Shown here: piece after piece, positions 45,320 to 53,556 of the stretch
How the letters are laid out: the number at the start of each line of letters is the position of its first letter
Numbering within the stretch: position 1 is the first letter of the stretch
From: RYN-230 sp963844695
Lineage (GTDB): Bacteria; Actinomycetota; Actinomycetes; Streptosporangiales; Streptosporangiaceae
Assembly (NCBI GenBank): GCA_963844695.1
Contig: CAWJPL010000018.1
Location: forward strand, 62,001-126,000
Direction of reading: 5' to 3'
Length of the DNA stretch: 64,000 nucleotides
The notes under the pieces: generated by a model
What the model saw: only the letters and a program-made list of their open reading frames with translations
Databases searched by the model: none
What the model was told of the DNA's origin: nothing
Made by a program: the position numbers and the translations under genes

Positions 45320-46831
45320 ATGCTCGACCGCGAGATCGTGGCCGCCATCGTCGCAGGCGACCCAGCCGGACTCGCTTCGGCCTACGATCGCTACGCGCCG
45401 GGCCTATATACCTACTGCCAGTCCCTGCTCACCGAGCCGGCGGACGCGGCTGACGCCGTCCAGGACACGTTCATCATCGCTGCGGCGAAGGTCTCCGCGC
45501 TCCGCGACCAGGATCGGCTCCGGCCCTGGCTGTACGCGGTGGCCCGGAATGAGAGCTACCGGCGGCTCCGGGCCGCGGGCAGCGCCGCCTCACTCGATGA
45601 GGCGGCGGAGGTGACCGACGAGACCAACGATCTCGGGTCAGATCTGGAACACGCGGAACTCCGCGAAGTGGTGTGGTCGGCGCTGGGCGGTCTTACCCCC
45701 AGCGAGCGGGAGATCATCGAGCTCAACCTGGGACACGAGCTGACCGGCGCGGACCTGGCCGATGCGCTAGGCGTCCCGCGCAACCAGGCGCACGCCATGG
45801 CCTCGCGGGCCCGGGCTCATTACGAGTCCGCGCTCGGCGTGCTGCTGGTGGCCCGCTCCGGCCGGGACGCCTGCCCTGAACTAGCCGGGATCCTGGAGGG
45901 CTGGGACGGGCGGCTCACCGTACTGCTGCGCAAGCGGGTCGGACGGCACATCCGGCGCTGCGACGTCTGCGGCGACCGGGAGCGGCGTGAGCTCAGCCCG
46001 GCGGCCTTGCTGAGCGTGCTGCCGGTGGCCGCGCTGCCTGCCGCCCTGCGCCATCAGGTGCTCGGCCTGATCGCGGACGGCTCGCCCGGCGCCGTGGCCC
46101 AGCGGCTGGCGGTCGGGCAGCGGGCCGGCACGTTCAGGCCCGGGGGATTCCCCCGGCCGCTCGATCCGCCGTCGCCGGTCCGGCTGCACCACGGGGCGCA
46201 CTCCGCTCTCGTGCGGGGTGGCGCCGCGGCCGGCGGGGCCGCGATCGTCGGCGGGGTCATCGTCGGCGGCGGACTGCTGCACCATCCAGGACCGGCCGGG
46301 CCGCCGGGTGCCGGCCGCGCGCTGCCCACCACCGGTGCGCCGCCCGCAGCGGGCCGATCCGCCGCGCCCTCGTCCGGCAGGGGCGGCTCCGGGGAGGGAG
46401 TCACCTCCCCCGGGCCGCAGGTGCTGCGTACCGCCAGCGGCGGCGCCAGCGCTGGCGCCAGCACCGCTCCGTCCGGGTCGCCCAGCGCCCCGGCTGCCTC
46501 TGCGGCGCCGTCGCCCGCGATATCCGCGGTCGTCACGGGCACGCTGACCGTGTCGCCCGCGAGCCTCAGCCTCAGGCTGTCCCTCAGCGGCCTGTGGACC
46601 GGGACGCTGACCCTCACCGCCCACGGCGGGCCGGTCTCCGGCTACCATCTCGCCGTGCCTGTGCCCCTGCTCCAGGAACTCACCGTCAGCCAGGCCTCCG
46701 GGTCGCTGGCCGCCGGGCAGAGTGTCAAGATCACGGTGACCGCCGCGGGTGCGGCCCTCTTCTCGACCGCACTGCTGACCGTGAGCCCGGGCGGCCTGAG
46801 CGTCCCGGTTACCTATCAGCTGCTCGGCTAG
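45320..46831 (+). CDS. ECF sigma factor fused to ZAS motif, membrane segment and extracytoplasmic Ig-like domain
   Basis: 503 residues. Sigma-2 (19-85: ASAYDRYAPGLYTYCQSLL, DAVQDTFI, LRPWLYAVARNESYRRLR) and sigma-4 (124-172: LTPSEREIIELNLGHELTGADLADALGVP) form an ECF core. At 210-217 HIRRCDVC is the Hx3Cx2C motif of zinc anti-sigma domains. A Gly/Ala/Val-rich segment at about 299-320 can span the membrane, followed by an 80-residue Pro/Ser/Gly linker and a beta-rich Ig/BACON-like domain (402-503). The architecture implies a sigma factor carrying its own inhibitor and an outside sensor. A paralogue follows after 70 bases. Confidence 0.87.
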   Translation: MLDREIVAAIVAGDPAGLASAYDRYAPGLYTYCQSLLTEPADAADAVQDTFIIAAAKVSALRDQDRLRPWLYAVARNESYRRLRAAGSAASLDEAAEVTDETNDLGSDLEHAELREVVWSALGGLTPSEREIIELNLGHELTGADLADALGVPRNQAHAMASRARAHYESALGVLLVARSGRDACPELAGILEGWDGRLTVLLRKRVGRHIRRCDVCGDRERRELSPAALLSVLPVAALPAALRHQVLGLIADGSPGAVAQRLAVGQRAGTFRPGGFPRPLDPPSPVRLHHGAHSALVRGGAAAGGAAIVGGVIVGGGLLHHPGPAGPPGAGRALPTTGAPPAAGRSAAPSSGRGGSGEGVTSPGPQVLRTASGGASAGASTAPSGSPSAPAASAAPSPAISAVVTGTLTVSPASLSLRLSLSGLWTGTLTLTAHGGPVSGYHLAVPVPLLQELTVSQASGSLAAGQSVKITVTAAGAALFSTALLTVSPGGLSVPVTYQLLG

Positions 46832-46901
46832 TGCGGTCTGGTTCACGCCGATTCGGCCGGACTCGATCCGAAAACTCCCGCGAGGCCATAGCGTTGATCG
46901 C

Positions 46902-48254
46902 ATGCGTGACGGGGAATTGGTGGCGGCAGTCGCGGCGGGCGATCCGGCCGCGCTGGCGGCGGCCTACGATCAGTTCGCTCCGTCGCTGTATACGTATTGC
47001 CAATCGCTGCTCAGCGAGCCGGGCGATGCGGCCGGGGCGGTCCGCGACACCTTCGTGGTGACCCAGGCGAAGCTGCCGCTGCTGCGTGACCCGAGCCGGC
47101 TGCGGCCCTGGCTGTACGCGGTGGCCCGGAACGAGTGCCGGCGCCGGCTGCACGGCCATGGAGCCTCCGTCCCGCTGACCGACGACGAGTTCGGCGCCGG
47201 TGAGGCGACCGCCGACCTTGGCCCGGCCCTGGAGCAGGCCTGGCAGCGTGAGATGGTGTCGTCCGCGCTGGACGAGCTGGAGCCGGGCGACCAGGAAATC
47301 GTCGAGCTGCACCTGCGGCACGAGTTCTACGGCGCGGACCTAGCGGACGCGCTGGGGGTGCCGCGGAATCAGGTGCACACGCTTACCAGCCGGGCCCGGA
47401 CCCGGTTCGAGACCGCGCTGGGCGCGCACGTGGTGGCCCGCACCCGTCTGGGATCCTGCCCGGAGCTGTCCGCGATCCTGGGGGACTGGGGCGGGGACCT
47501 TACCCCCAATTTGCGCAAGCGGGTCCGCCGGCACATCGGTACCTGTGAGATCTGCGGCGAGCACGAGCGGCGGCATGTGAACCCGGTAGCGATGCTCGCC
47601 GCGCTGCCGGACCCCGTCCTCCCGGAGAGCCTGCAGCACGAGGCGCTCAGCCTGCTCGCGGACACCTCTCCCGGCGCGGCCCAGGAGCGGGCCGAGATCG
47701 CGGAGCGGGCCGAGCCGTTCACCCGGTCCGGTTTCCCGGTGCCGCTGGACCCGCTGGCGTCCAGGCGCGGGCCGGCCGCCTTCGTGCCGGCCGCCGGAGT
47801 GCTGATCGCGGTGTTCGTGATGTTCGGGGGCGGGGCCATGCTCGCAGCGAACTCACTGCATCACGCGCCGCCCCCGGTTAGTTCCGCGCTGGCCCCGTCC
47901 GTCCCGTCTGCGGACGCAGCGCCCGCGGTGAACACCCCGAAGCCCTCGACGTCCCGGTCCGGGCACAAGAAGGCCCACGGCAAGCACGGCGCTGCAGTGG
48001 CCAGCGGCCCCGGGTACTACACACCAGGCGCCACGATGTCCGGGAAGTCCTCCAGGCCGGGCGGCCACCCGTCCTCGGCGACCCCGTCGAAGTCCAAGCA
48101 CACTTCGGCCCCACCGAGCAGCAGCTCGCCAGCTCCCCCCAGTTCCACGCCGCCGTCAACGCCTCCTGCCTCGCCCTCGCCGACGGACACGACCACGCCG
48201 GGCAGCGGGAGCACCTCCGGCGGCATTCTCGGGACGATCATCGGCTTGCTGTAG
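46902..48254 (+). CDS. Second membrane-tethered ECF sigma factor, Ser/Pro/Thr-rich tail
   Basis: 450 residues, co-linear with the preceding gene: sigma-2 (AAAYDQFAPSLYTYCQSLL, LRPWLYAVARNECRRRL), sigma-4 (LEPGDQEIVELHLRHEFYGADLADALGVP), Hx3Cx2C at 211-218 (HIGTCEIC) and a stronger transmembrane helix at about 292-316 (AAFVPAAGVLIAVFVMFGGGAMLAA). The external part is a 130-residue disordered Ser/Pro/Thr tail ending GILGTIIGLL, without the Ig domain. Region 2.2 reads AVRDTF instead of the usual AVQDTF. Paralogy and adjacency show a tandem duplication with a diverged sensor end. Target promoters are unknown. Confidence 0.87.
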   Translation: MRDGELVAAVAAGDPAALAAAYDQFAPSLYTYCQSLLSEPGDAAGAVRDTFVVTQAKLPLLRDPSRLRPWLYAVARNECRRRLHGHGASVPLTDDEFGAGEATADLGPALEQAWQREMVSSALDELEPGDQEIVELHLRHEFYGADLADALGVPRNQVHTLTSRARTRFETALGAHVVARTRLGSCPELSAILGDWGGDLTPNLRKRVRRHIGTCEICGEHERRHVNPVAMLAALPDPVLPESLQHEALSLLADTSPGAAQERAEIAERAEPFTRSGFPVPLDPLASRRGPAAFVPAAGVLIAVFVMFGGGAMLAANSLHHAPPPVSSALAPSVPSADAAPAVNTPKPSTSRSGHKKAHGKHGAAVASGPGYYTPGATMSGKSSRPGGHPSSATPSKSKHTSAPPSSSSPAPPSSTPPSTPPASPSPTDTTTPGSGSTSGGILGTIIGLL

Positions 48255-48296
48255 GCGGGGCCGGCCCAGCGACCGCCGTCGCCTGGTCATGTGGCG

Positions 48297-49334
48297 TCAG
48301 GGAGTGGTAGAGACGCTGGCGTCCGCGCGGAGCAGGGCAGCCGCCATCCGCAGCGAGACGAGCTTGCCGAACGCCGCGTCCCGGGGCAGGTATTTCATGC
48401 CGCAGTCCGGGGCCAGCACGATCCGCTCCGCGGGCACGTACTCCAGCGCCCGGCGGGCCCGCGCGACGATCTCGGCCGGGTTCTCCACCGTCTCGTCACC
48501 CAGGTTGAGCACGCCCAGGATGATTGTCTTGCCATCCAGGCTGCGGAGTATCGAGCAGTCCAGCCCGGACTGCGCGGTCTCCACCGAGACCTGGTCACAG
48601 ACGCACTCGGCTAGTTCCGGCAAGAACGAGTAGCCCGACGGCCGGTCATGGATGATCGCGGCGTAACCGAAGCACAGGTGCACGGCGGTCGTTCCGGTCA
48701 TGCCCTGCAGGGCGCGGTTGATCGCCCGCACGCCGTACTTGCGGGCCTCGTCCGGACGTGCCTGCAGGTACGGTTCGTCGAGCTGGACGATGTCCGCACC
48801 GGCCGCGAACAGGTCCGCGACCTCCTCGTTGACCGCCTCGGCGTAGCCGAGGGCGAGATCCTCGGTGCTGGCGTAGTAGTCGTTCTGGGCCTGCTGGGCC
48901 ATGGTGAACGGGCCCGGCACAGTGATCTTGATCGTCCGGGAGGTGCTGGCGCGCAGGAACTTCACGTCCTCGACCTCGACCGGGTGGCGGCGGCGGATCG
49001 GGCCGGTCACCCGGGGCACCAGGTTGGGCTCCCCGCTACGGTCCAGCGCGGTGCCGGGATTGTCGATGTCCACCCCGTCGAGGGCGGTCGCGAACCGGTT
49101 CGAGTAGCTCTCCCGGCGGATCTCGCCGTCGGTCAGGATGTCCAGCCCGGCCCTTTCCTGGGCCCGGATGGCCAGTTCGGTCGCATCGCCCTGGGCCTGC
49201 TCCAGGTATTCGGGAGCGACCCGCCACAGCTCGGTGGCCCGGACCCGGGGTGGGAACCGGCCGCGCAGCCGCGCACGGTCGATGAGCCAGTCTGGCTGCG
49301 GATAACTGCCGACCAGGGAGGTGGGGAAGAGCAT
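48297..49334 (-). CDS. MetE C-terminal-like cobalamin-independent methyltransferase
   Basis: 345 residues from ATG 49334 (GTG 49343 possible). It is a UroD/MetE-fold barrel: LFPTSLVGSYPQPDWL, DILTDGEIRRESY, ITVPGPFTMAQQAQNDYY, DIVQLDEPYLQARPDE, VHLCFGYAA and IVLAPDCGMKYLPRDAAFGKL. His and Cys in HLC and Cys in PDCGMKYL match the zinc ligands of methionine synthase. It lacks the N-terminal half of full-length MetE, as in archaeal-type enzymes that use other methyl donors. Substrate unknown; it is convergent with the sigma pair. Confidence 0.85.
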   Translation of the reverse strand: MLFPTSLVGSYPQPDWLIDRARLRGRFPPRVRATELWRVAPEYLEQAQGDATELAIRAQERAGLDILTDGEIRRESYSNRFATALDGVDIDNPGTALDRSGEPNLVPRVTGPIRRRHPVEVEDVKFLRASTSRTIKITVPGPFTMAQQAQNDYYASTEDLALGYAEAVNEEVADLFAAGADIVQLDEPYLQARPDEARKYGVRAINRALQGMTGTTAVHLCFGYAAIIHDRPSGYSFLPELAECVCDQVSVETAQSGLDCSILRSLDGKTIILGVLNLGDETVENPAEIVARARRALEYVPAERIVLAPDCGMKYLPRDAAFGKLVSLRMAAALLRADASVSTTP

Positions 49335-49386
49335 GACAGCCACAATGTCAGATCGGCCGCCGGTGCGCAGCCCCAGGGCGGGGTGG

Positions 49387-50658
49387 CTATCCGGCGGACG
49401 GCAGGCTCGCAGTCGCTGCCCGGCCGGTGACCTCGGTGCTGACCAGCCGCCTGGTCACGCTGAGCGGGCCGAGCCCGGACAGCGCCTCGGTCACCCGCGC
49501 GGCCAGCCCGGGGGCGGCGGCGGTGGATTCGGCCAGCCCGATGGCCGAGGTGCCGGCCAGCCAGGACGGGATGATCTCGGTGACGTCCCCGATCACGTTG
49601 GCCTTGGCCCGGTTGGACCGGGCCAGGGCGGTCAGGTGCCGCGTGTCCGGGTCGTCCTCAGTTCCCAGGACCAGGACCAGGTCACTGGACGCGGCCACGG
49701 TCCGGACGGTCTCGGCGCGGTCAGACGCTGCGTAGCAGAACCCGTCCGGATCGGGACCGCGCAAGGCCGGGAACCGGGAGCGCAGGGCGGCGGTCGCGAT
49801 CGGCGTGTCCTCGACCGGCACGCCCGGCACCAGCACGTAGGAGACCCGCCGCGGGTCCGCGACCTGGACCGCGCCCGCCCCGACCCGGGTCTCGGCCAGG
49901 ATGGCGTGATCCGGGGCCTCGCCCAGGATCGCGGGCAGCACCGCGAGGCCTGACTGGCCGATGAGGACCACCTGATCGCCACGCTCGGCGAACCGGCGGG
50001 CCTCGGCCTGTACCCCGGCCACCAGCGGGCACGTCGCATCGATCACGTCCAGGCCGCGCCCGGCCGCCTCGGTGCGGACCCCGGGGGCGACGCCGTGCGC
50101 CGGGATCAGCACCAAGGCGCCATCGGGCACGTCGTCCAGGGAACGGGCGAAGACCGCACCGTTCTTCTCCAGGTCCGCACAGGCCTGCGGACTCGCCATC
50201 AGCTGCCCGCACACGTACACCGGGCCCCGGGCCAGGGCCTGCCGGGTGGCCTCCAGAGCCCGCCGTGCGCCCGGGCACCACGGGCTCACCGCGCTGAGCA
50301 GGCGCCGGGTCCCGCCTACCGACGCCCATTCCTCGACGGCGCTGCGGGCCGCGGCCATGGCCACACCGTCCACGCTGCTGGCCGCGGCGCCGATCGCGGT
50401 GGCCGTGCCGTCGGCGTGCAGCGCGGTGGTGACGAACAGGGCCGCGCCGTCGTCGGCCTGGGACGCGTCACCAGACTGTGGCACTGGCGCGTACCGGACG
50501 CGCACGCCCCGGCGGTACAGCAGCCCGCCCACCAGCGGCGCGGCCGGGCAGCTCAGCTGCCCATGTGCGGGGTCGCCGATCTCTGTGGCGACCAGCACCT
50601 CTCCAGGGGCGACCACGGTCCCCGGCGCCAGGCATTCGCGTGCACTCGATCGGCTCAT
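49387..50658 (-). CDS. IspH/LytB-fold 4Fe-4S protein with N-terminal extension and altered active site
   Basis: 423 residues. From about residue 120 the IspH fold is evident: the three cluster cysteines C128 (SPWCPGARRAL), C210 (VIDATCPLV) and C308 (DGFCYAASDR) have the E. coli spacing, and H188 (PAHGV) matches H74. However, positions equivalent to H41, H124, E126 and the Thr/Ser/Asn diphosphate binders read A/S, L238, V240 and non-conserved residues. Residues 1-115 form an extra domain with SSVDGVAMAAARSAVEEWA, faintly like nucleoside phosphorylases. It should bind a 4Fe-4S cluster, but probably is not the classical HMBPP reductase. Confidence 0.8.
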   Translation of the reverse strand: MSRSSARECLAPGTVVAPGEVLVATEIGDPAHGQLSCPAAPLVGGLLYRRGVRVRYAPVPQSGDASQADDGAALFVTTALHADGTATAIGAAASSVDGVAMAAARSAVEEWASVGGTRRLLSAVSPWCPGARRALEATRQALARGPVYVCGQLMASPQACADLEKNGAVFARSLDDVPDGALVLIPAHGVAPGVRTEAAGRGLDVIDATCPLVAGVQAEARRFAERGDQVVLIGQSGLAVLPAILGEAPDHAILAETRVGAGAVQVADPRRVSYVLVPGVPVEDTPIATAALRSRFPALRGPDPDGFCYAASDRAETVRTVAASSDLVLVLGTEDDPDTRHLTALARSNRAKANVIGDVTEIIPSWLAGTSAIGLAESTAAAPGLAARVTEALSGLGPLSVTRRLVSTEVTGRAATASLPSAG

Positions 50659-50874
50659 GGCTGTCGTCCCCGTTTCCTCGCGGATCAGTCTAGTGATGGC
50701 GAAGCCGGAGTGTGTGTACCTGGTGACGGACTGTGTCGGACATGCCGCCGCGCCTGCGGGGTGCTCCGGGACCGGAAGGGGTCTGGGTACAGGAGGGACT
50801 GTAGGTTACTATCTCAATCGGAATTAAATGCTTTAGGATTCAGGACTCGGCGTTTCGCTACGGCGGTGTTTCAA

Positions 50875-50960
50875 GTTCCGGTGTTCACGGGCCCGTGTTC
50901 CGGGGCCTGTGTTCAGGGACCTGGGCTTCAAGAGCCTGCGTTCCCGGGCTCAGGGGAAGG
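50875..50960. repeat. Degenerate 13-15 bp tandem repeats around GTGTTC
   Basis: Five or six units of the form CC-GTGTTC-N-GGG follow one another (for example CGGTGTTCACGGG, CCCGTGTTCCGGGG, CCTGTGTTCAGGGA, then more diverged copies). Internal GGG/CCC complementarity could fold into several alternative stems upstream of the carbonic anhydrase gene. Confidence 0.6.
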
Positions 50961-50962
50961 GG

Positions 50963-50996
50963 CTGACCCGGCGCGAGCCGGGGCGGCCCGGGTCAG
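50963..50996. terminator. Hairpin CTGACCCGG-N16-CCGGGTCAG
   Basis: Perfect 9-bp arms with a GC-rich 16-base loop that can pair further. It sits about 115 bp before the carbonic anhydrase start, so it may be an attenuator or leader structure rather than a true terminator. Confidence 0.4.
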
Positions 50997-51111
50997 AGAT
51001 TCGCCCGTTCAGTACGGCCGGCACCGGGGGAGTAGAGAAGATGAGCATGGCCCCCTTGATCACGAAACGCCGTCCGGATCAGGGGCATACCAATCAGAGA
51101 GGACTGGCGCC

Positions 51112-51600
51112 ATGACCGCTACCGACGACCTGCTGGCCAACAACGACCGCTACGCGGAGGGTTTCACCGGGCCGCTGCCGCTCCCGCCGTCCAAGCACGT
51201 CGCCGTGGTGGCCTGCATGGACGCGAGGCTGAACGTCTACGGCATCCTCGGCCTTGCCGATGGCGAGGCGCACGTGATCCGCAACGCGGGCGGGGTGGTC
51301 ACCGACGACGAGATCCGCTCGCTCACGATCAGCCAGCGGCTGCTCGGCACCCAGGAGATCATCCTCATCCACCACACCGACTGCGGGATGCTGACCTTCA
51401 CCGACGACGACTTCAAGGCGAGCATTCAGGCCGACACCGGCATCAAGCCCGAATGGGCCGCGGAGGCCTTCTCCGACCTGGACGAGGACGTCCGCCAGTC
51501 GATCAACCGGATCAAGGCCAGCCCGTTCATCCCGAACAAGGACTCGGTCCGCGGCTTCGTCTTCGACGTGGCGACCGGCAAGCTCAGCGAAGTGGCCTAG
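51112..51600 (+). CDS. Beta-class carbonic anhydrase
   Basis: 162 residues. CMDARLNVYGILGL supplies the first zinc Cys and the Asp-Arg pair, NAGGVVTDDEIRSL follows, and HHTDCGM supplies the remaining His and Cys ligands. It interconverts CO2 and bicarbonate in the cytoplasm. ATG 51112 has AGAGAGGA 8 bases upstream. It belongs to the short actinobacterial/mycobacterial type. The same frame is open far upstream across the divergent gene, but that is shadow. Confidence 0.93.
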   Translation: MTATDDLLANNDRYAEGFTGPLPLPPSKHVAVVACMDARLNVYGILGLADGEAHVIRNAGGVVTDDEIRSLTISQRLLGTQEIILIHHTDCGMLTFTDDDFKASIQADTGIKPEWAAEAFSDLDEDVRQSINRIKASPFIPNKDSVRGFVFDVATGKLSEVA

Positions 51601-51640
51601 CCGGGCCGCACCGCTGGGCGCCCCCGCGGCGGCAGCAGGG

Positions 51641-52567
51641 TCAGGAGTCCGAGGAGTCGGCCCGGCCCTGCTGCTCCGCCAGGAACTGCTCGAACTGGGC
51701 GCCGATCTCGTCGGCCGAAGGCAGTTGCTCCGACCCGTCCACCAGCGAGCCGCGCTCGGCTCCCTCGGCGAACGCGTCGTACTGCCGCTCCAGCGCCTGC
51801 ACGACTTCCATGATCTCCTCGGAGCCCTCGACCTGCCGCCGGATCTCCTCGTCGGTCTCCTGGGCCGCCTCGCGCAGCGCCTCGTCGGGCAACTGCAGCC
51901 CGGTCGCGCGGGACACCGAGTCGAGCAGCGTGATCGCGGCCGTCGGATACGCCGCCTGGGCCAGGTAGTGCGGAACATGCACCGCGAATCCGACCGCGGC
52001 GCGCTCTTCCTCACCGAATCGCATCTCGAGCAGCGCCGCCACGCTGCCCGGGACCTGAAGCCGGTCCACCAGTGGCGGGTAGCCCGTGGTCAGGCCGGAC
52101 GTGGTCGCGTGGGCGGTCACGCCCAGCGGACGGGTATGCGGCGCACCCATCGGGATGCCGTGGAAGCCGACCGCCAGCCGGACCCCCATCCGGGCGGCCA
52201 GGTCCCGCACCGCCTGCGTGAAGCCCTCCCACTCGTGATCCGGTTCCGGGCCGGTGAGCAGCAGGAACTGGCTCCCGGCGGTGTCCTTGAGCAGGTGGAT
52301 GGCCAGTTCGGGGGCTTCGTAGGACTCCCAGCGGTCCCGGGAGAAGATCATCGGCGGCCGCCGGGACCGGTAGTCGATCAGCCGGTCTACGTCGAACCGG
52401 GCGACCTCCTCGTGTTCCAGCGTGCCCAGCAAATGGGCGGACAGCAGTTTGCCCGCCGCCCCGGCGTCGATGAACCCGTCGAGGTAGTGCAGCATCACTG
52501 CCCCGTCCAGCACCGGCGCGCCAGGGCTCACCTCGTAGAGGTCTCCCGGATCTCGCACCACGCTCAC
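51641..52567 (-). CDS. PAC2 (proteasome assembly chaperone) family protein
   Basis: 308 residues. VMLHYLDGFIDAGAAGKLLSAHLL, FDVDRLIDYRSRRPPMIF, LAIHLLKDTAGSQFLLLTGPEPDHEWEGF and VPHYLAQAAYPTAAITLLDSV match the actinobacterial PAC2/DUF75 family, and the helical C-terminus is acidic. Members are ATP-grasp-associated or proteasome-assembly-like; the bacterial function is unproven. The stop lies 41 bases from the convergent carbonic anhydrase stop. Confidence 0.9.
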   Translation of the reverse strand: MSVVRDPGDLYEVSPGAPVLDGAVMLHYLDGFIDAGAAGKLLSAHLLGTLEHEEVARFDVDRLIDYRSRRPPMIFSRDRWESYEAPELAIHLLKDTAGSQFLLLTGPEPDHEWEGFTQAVRDLAARMGVRLAVGFHGIPMGAPHTRPLGVTAHATTSGLTTGYPPLVDRLQVPGSVAALLEMRFGEEERAAVGFAVHVPHYLAQAAYPTAAITLLDSVSRATGLQLPDEALREAAQETDEEIRRQVEGSEEIMEVVQALERQYDAFAEGAERGSLVDGSEQLPSADEIGAQFEQFLAEQQGRADSSDS

Positions 52568-52680
52568 TGCCCTTCCAGGGTGTCAGTCACTCTGCCCGCT
52601 ACCTAGTACCAACCATGAATGGCTAGTCATCCATCCCGGCAGGGTCGATCTCTGTTCCACGCTACCGCCTGCCGCCCCCG

Positions 52681-53544
52681 TCAGTCGGCCTCGGCCGAGC
52701 CGGTCAGCCGGAGCTTGCGCTGTGCGCGCTGGTAAAACGTGGTCCGGCCCAGCCGGACCACGTTGGCCGCGGCGGGGAGGGTGCCCAGCTCGACGGCGTC
52801 CCCCGCGTGCACGAACCCGACCACGATCCCGTCGGCCTCCACGGCCAGCTCGCCGCTGTTGGGCAGCACGGTGAGCAGGACCTTCTCCGAGCTGGCCAGG
52901 AACAGCGCCCGGTTGAAGGCCGTGTGCGGGGCCACGGGGGTGACCAGCAGGCCCTCGGCACTGGGGGAGACGAGTGGCCCGCCCGCCGAGAAGTTGTAGG
53001 CGGTGGACCCGGTGGGAGTGGCCACGATCACCGCGTCCGCCGCGTACCGCACGAACGGGTGCGACTCCACGGTGAGCTCGACCACCGCGGCGGAACTGCG
53101 GCCGGGGATGCGGACCAGGTCCACGTCGTTGAACGCGATCGTCTCCTGACCTGCGAACTCGGCCCTCACCGCGGAGCGTGGCTCCACGGTGAAGCGGTGC
53201 TCATCGATCGCGCCCAGGGCCTCGGCCATCTGCGGGGGGTCGATCTCAGCCAGGAACCCGAGCTTGCCCACGTTGACCCCGAGCACCGGCGGCTTCGGGC
53301 CGGTCGACATGCGCATGGCGCGCAGCATCGTGCCGTCACCACCCAGGCTGACCATCAGGTCGGAGCGGCAGGCCAGGTCCGCCGAGGTGACCGCCTCGAC
53401 GCGGCCGGGCACCCGGCTGGCCTCATCCTCGACCGCGAGGACGGTCACCTTGCGGCTGCTGGCCCAGGCGAGCAGCTCGAACATGGCCGAGTTGCAGTCC
53501 CGCCCGGGATGCAGCACGACGCCCACCGTGTTGACCATGCCCAC
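52681..53544 (-). CDS. nadK: NAD kinase
   Basis: 287 residues with SLGGDGTMLRAMR (GGDGT), GVNVGKLGFLAEI, FNDVDLVRIPGRSSAAVVELTVESHPF and ADAVIVATPTGSTAYNFSAGGPLV, the complete PpnK pattern. It phosphorylates NAD to NADP. GTG 53544 follows GAGGAGG by 7 bases; that ribosome site overlaps the nhaA stop region. In actinomycetes nadK usually neighbours recN and a TlyA methyltransferase; here it does not. Confidence 0.94.
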   Translation of the reverse strand: MGMVNTVGVVLHPGRDCNSAMFELLAWASSRKVTVLAVEDEASRVPGRVEAVTSADLACRSDLMVSLGGDGTMLRAMRMSTGPKPPVLGVNVGKLGFLAEIDPPQMAEALGAIDEHRFTVEPRSAVRAEFAGQETIAFNDVDLVRIPGRSSAAVVELTVESHPFVRYAADAVIVATPTGSTAYNFSAGGPLVSPSAEGLLVTPVAPHTAFNRALFLASSEKVLLTVLPNSGELAVEADGIVVGFVHAGDAVELGTLPAAANVVRLGRTTFYQRAQRKLRLTGSAEAD

Positions 53545-53556
53545 GGCCCAGCCTCC

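Larger units (their letters stand above)
50659..51111. other. Intergenic region with degenerate tandem repeats
   Basis: About 450 bp between the divergent IspH-like and carbonic anhydrase genes. 50800-50850 is AT-richer (TTACTATCTCAATCGGAATTAAATG) and a likely promoter zone. 50875-50960 is a degenerate repeat array and 50963-50996 a hairpin. No coding frame was accepted. Confidence 0.45.

Noticed and set aside
44478..45614. 378-residue frame with a good Shine-Dalgarno site at its ATG
   Set aside because: Composition before 44880 is low-complexity, and the end runs through the sigma factor in the wrong frame; only the 44880 start was kept, at low confidence.
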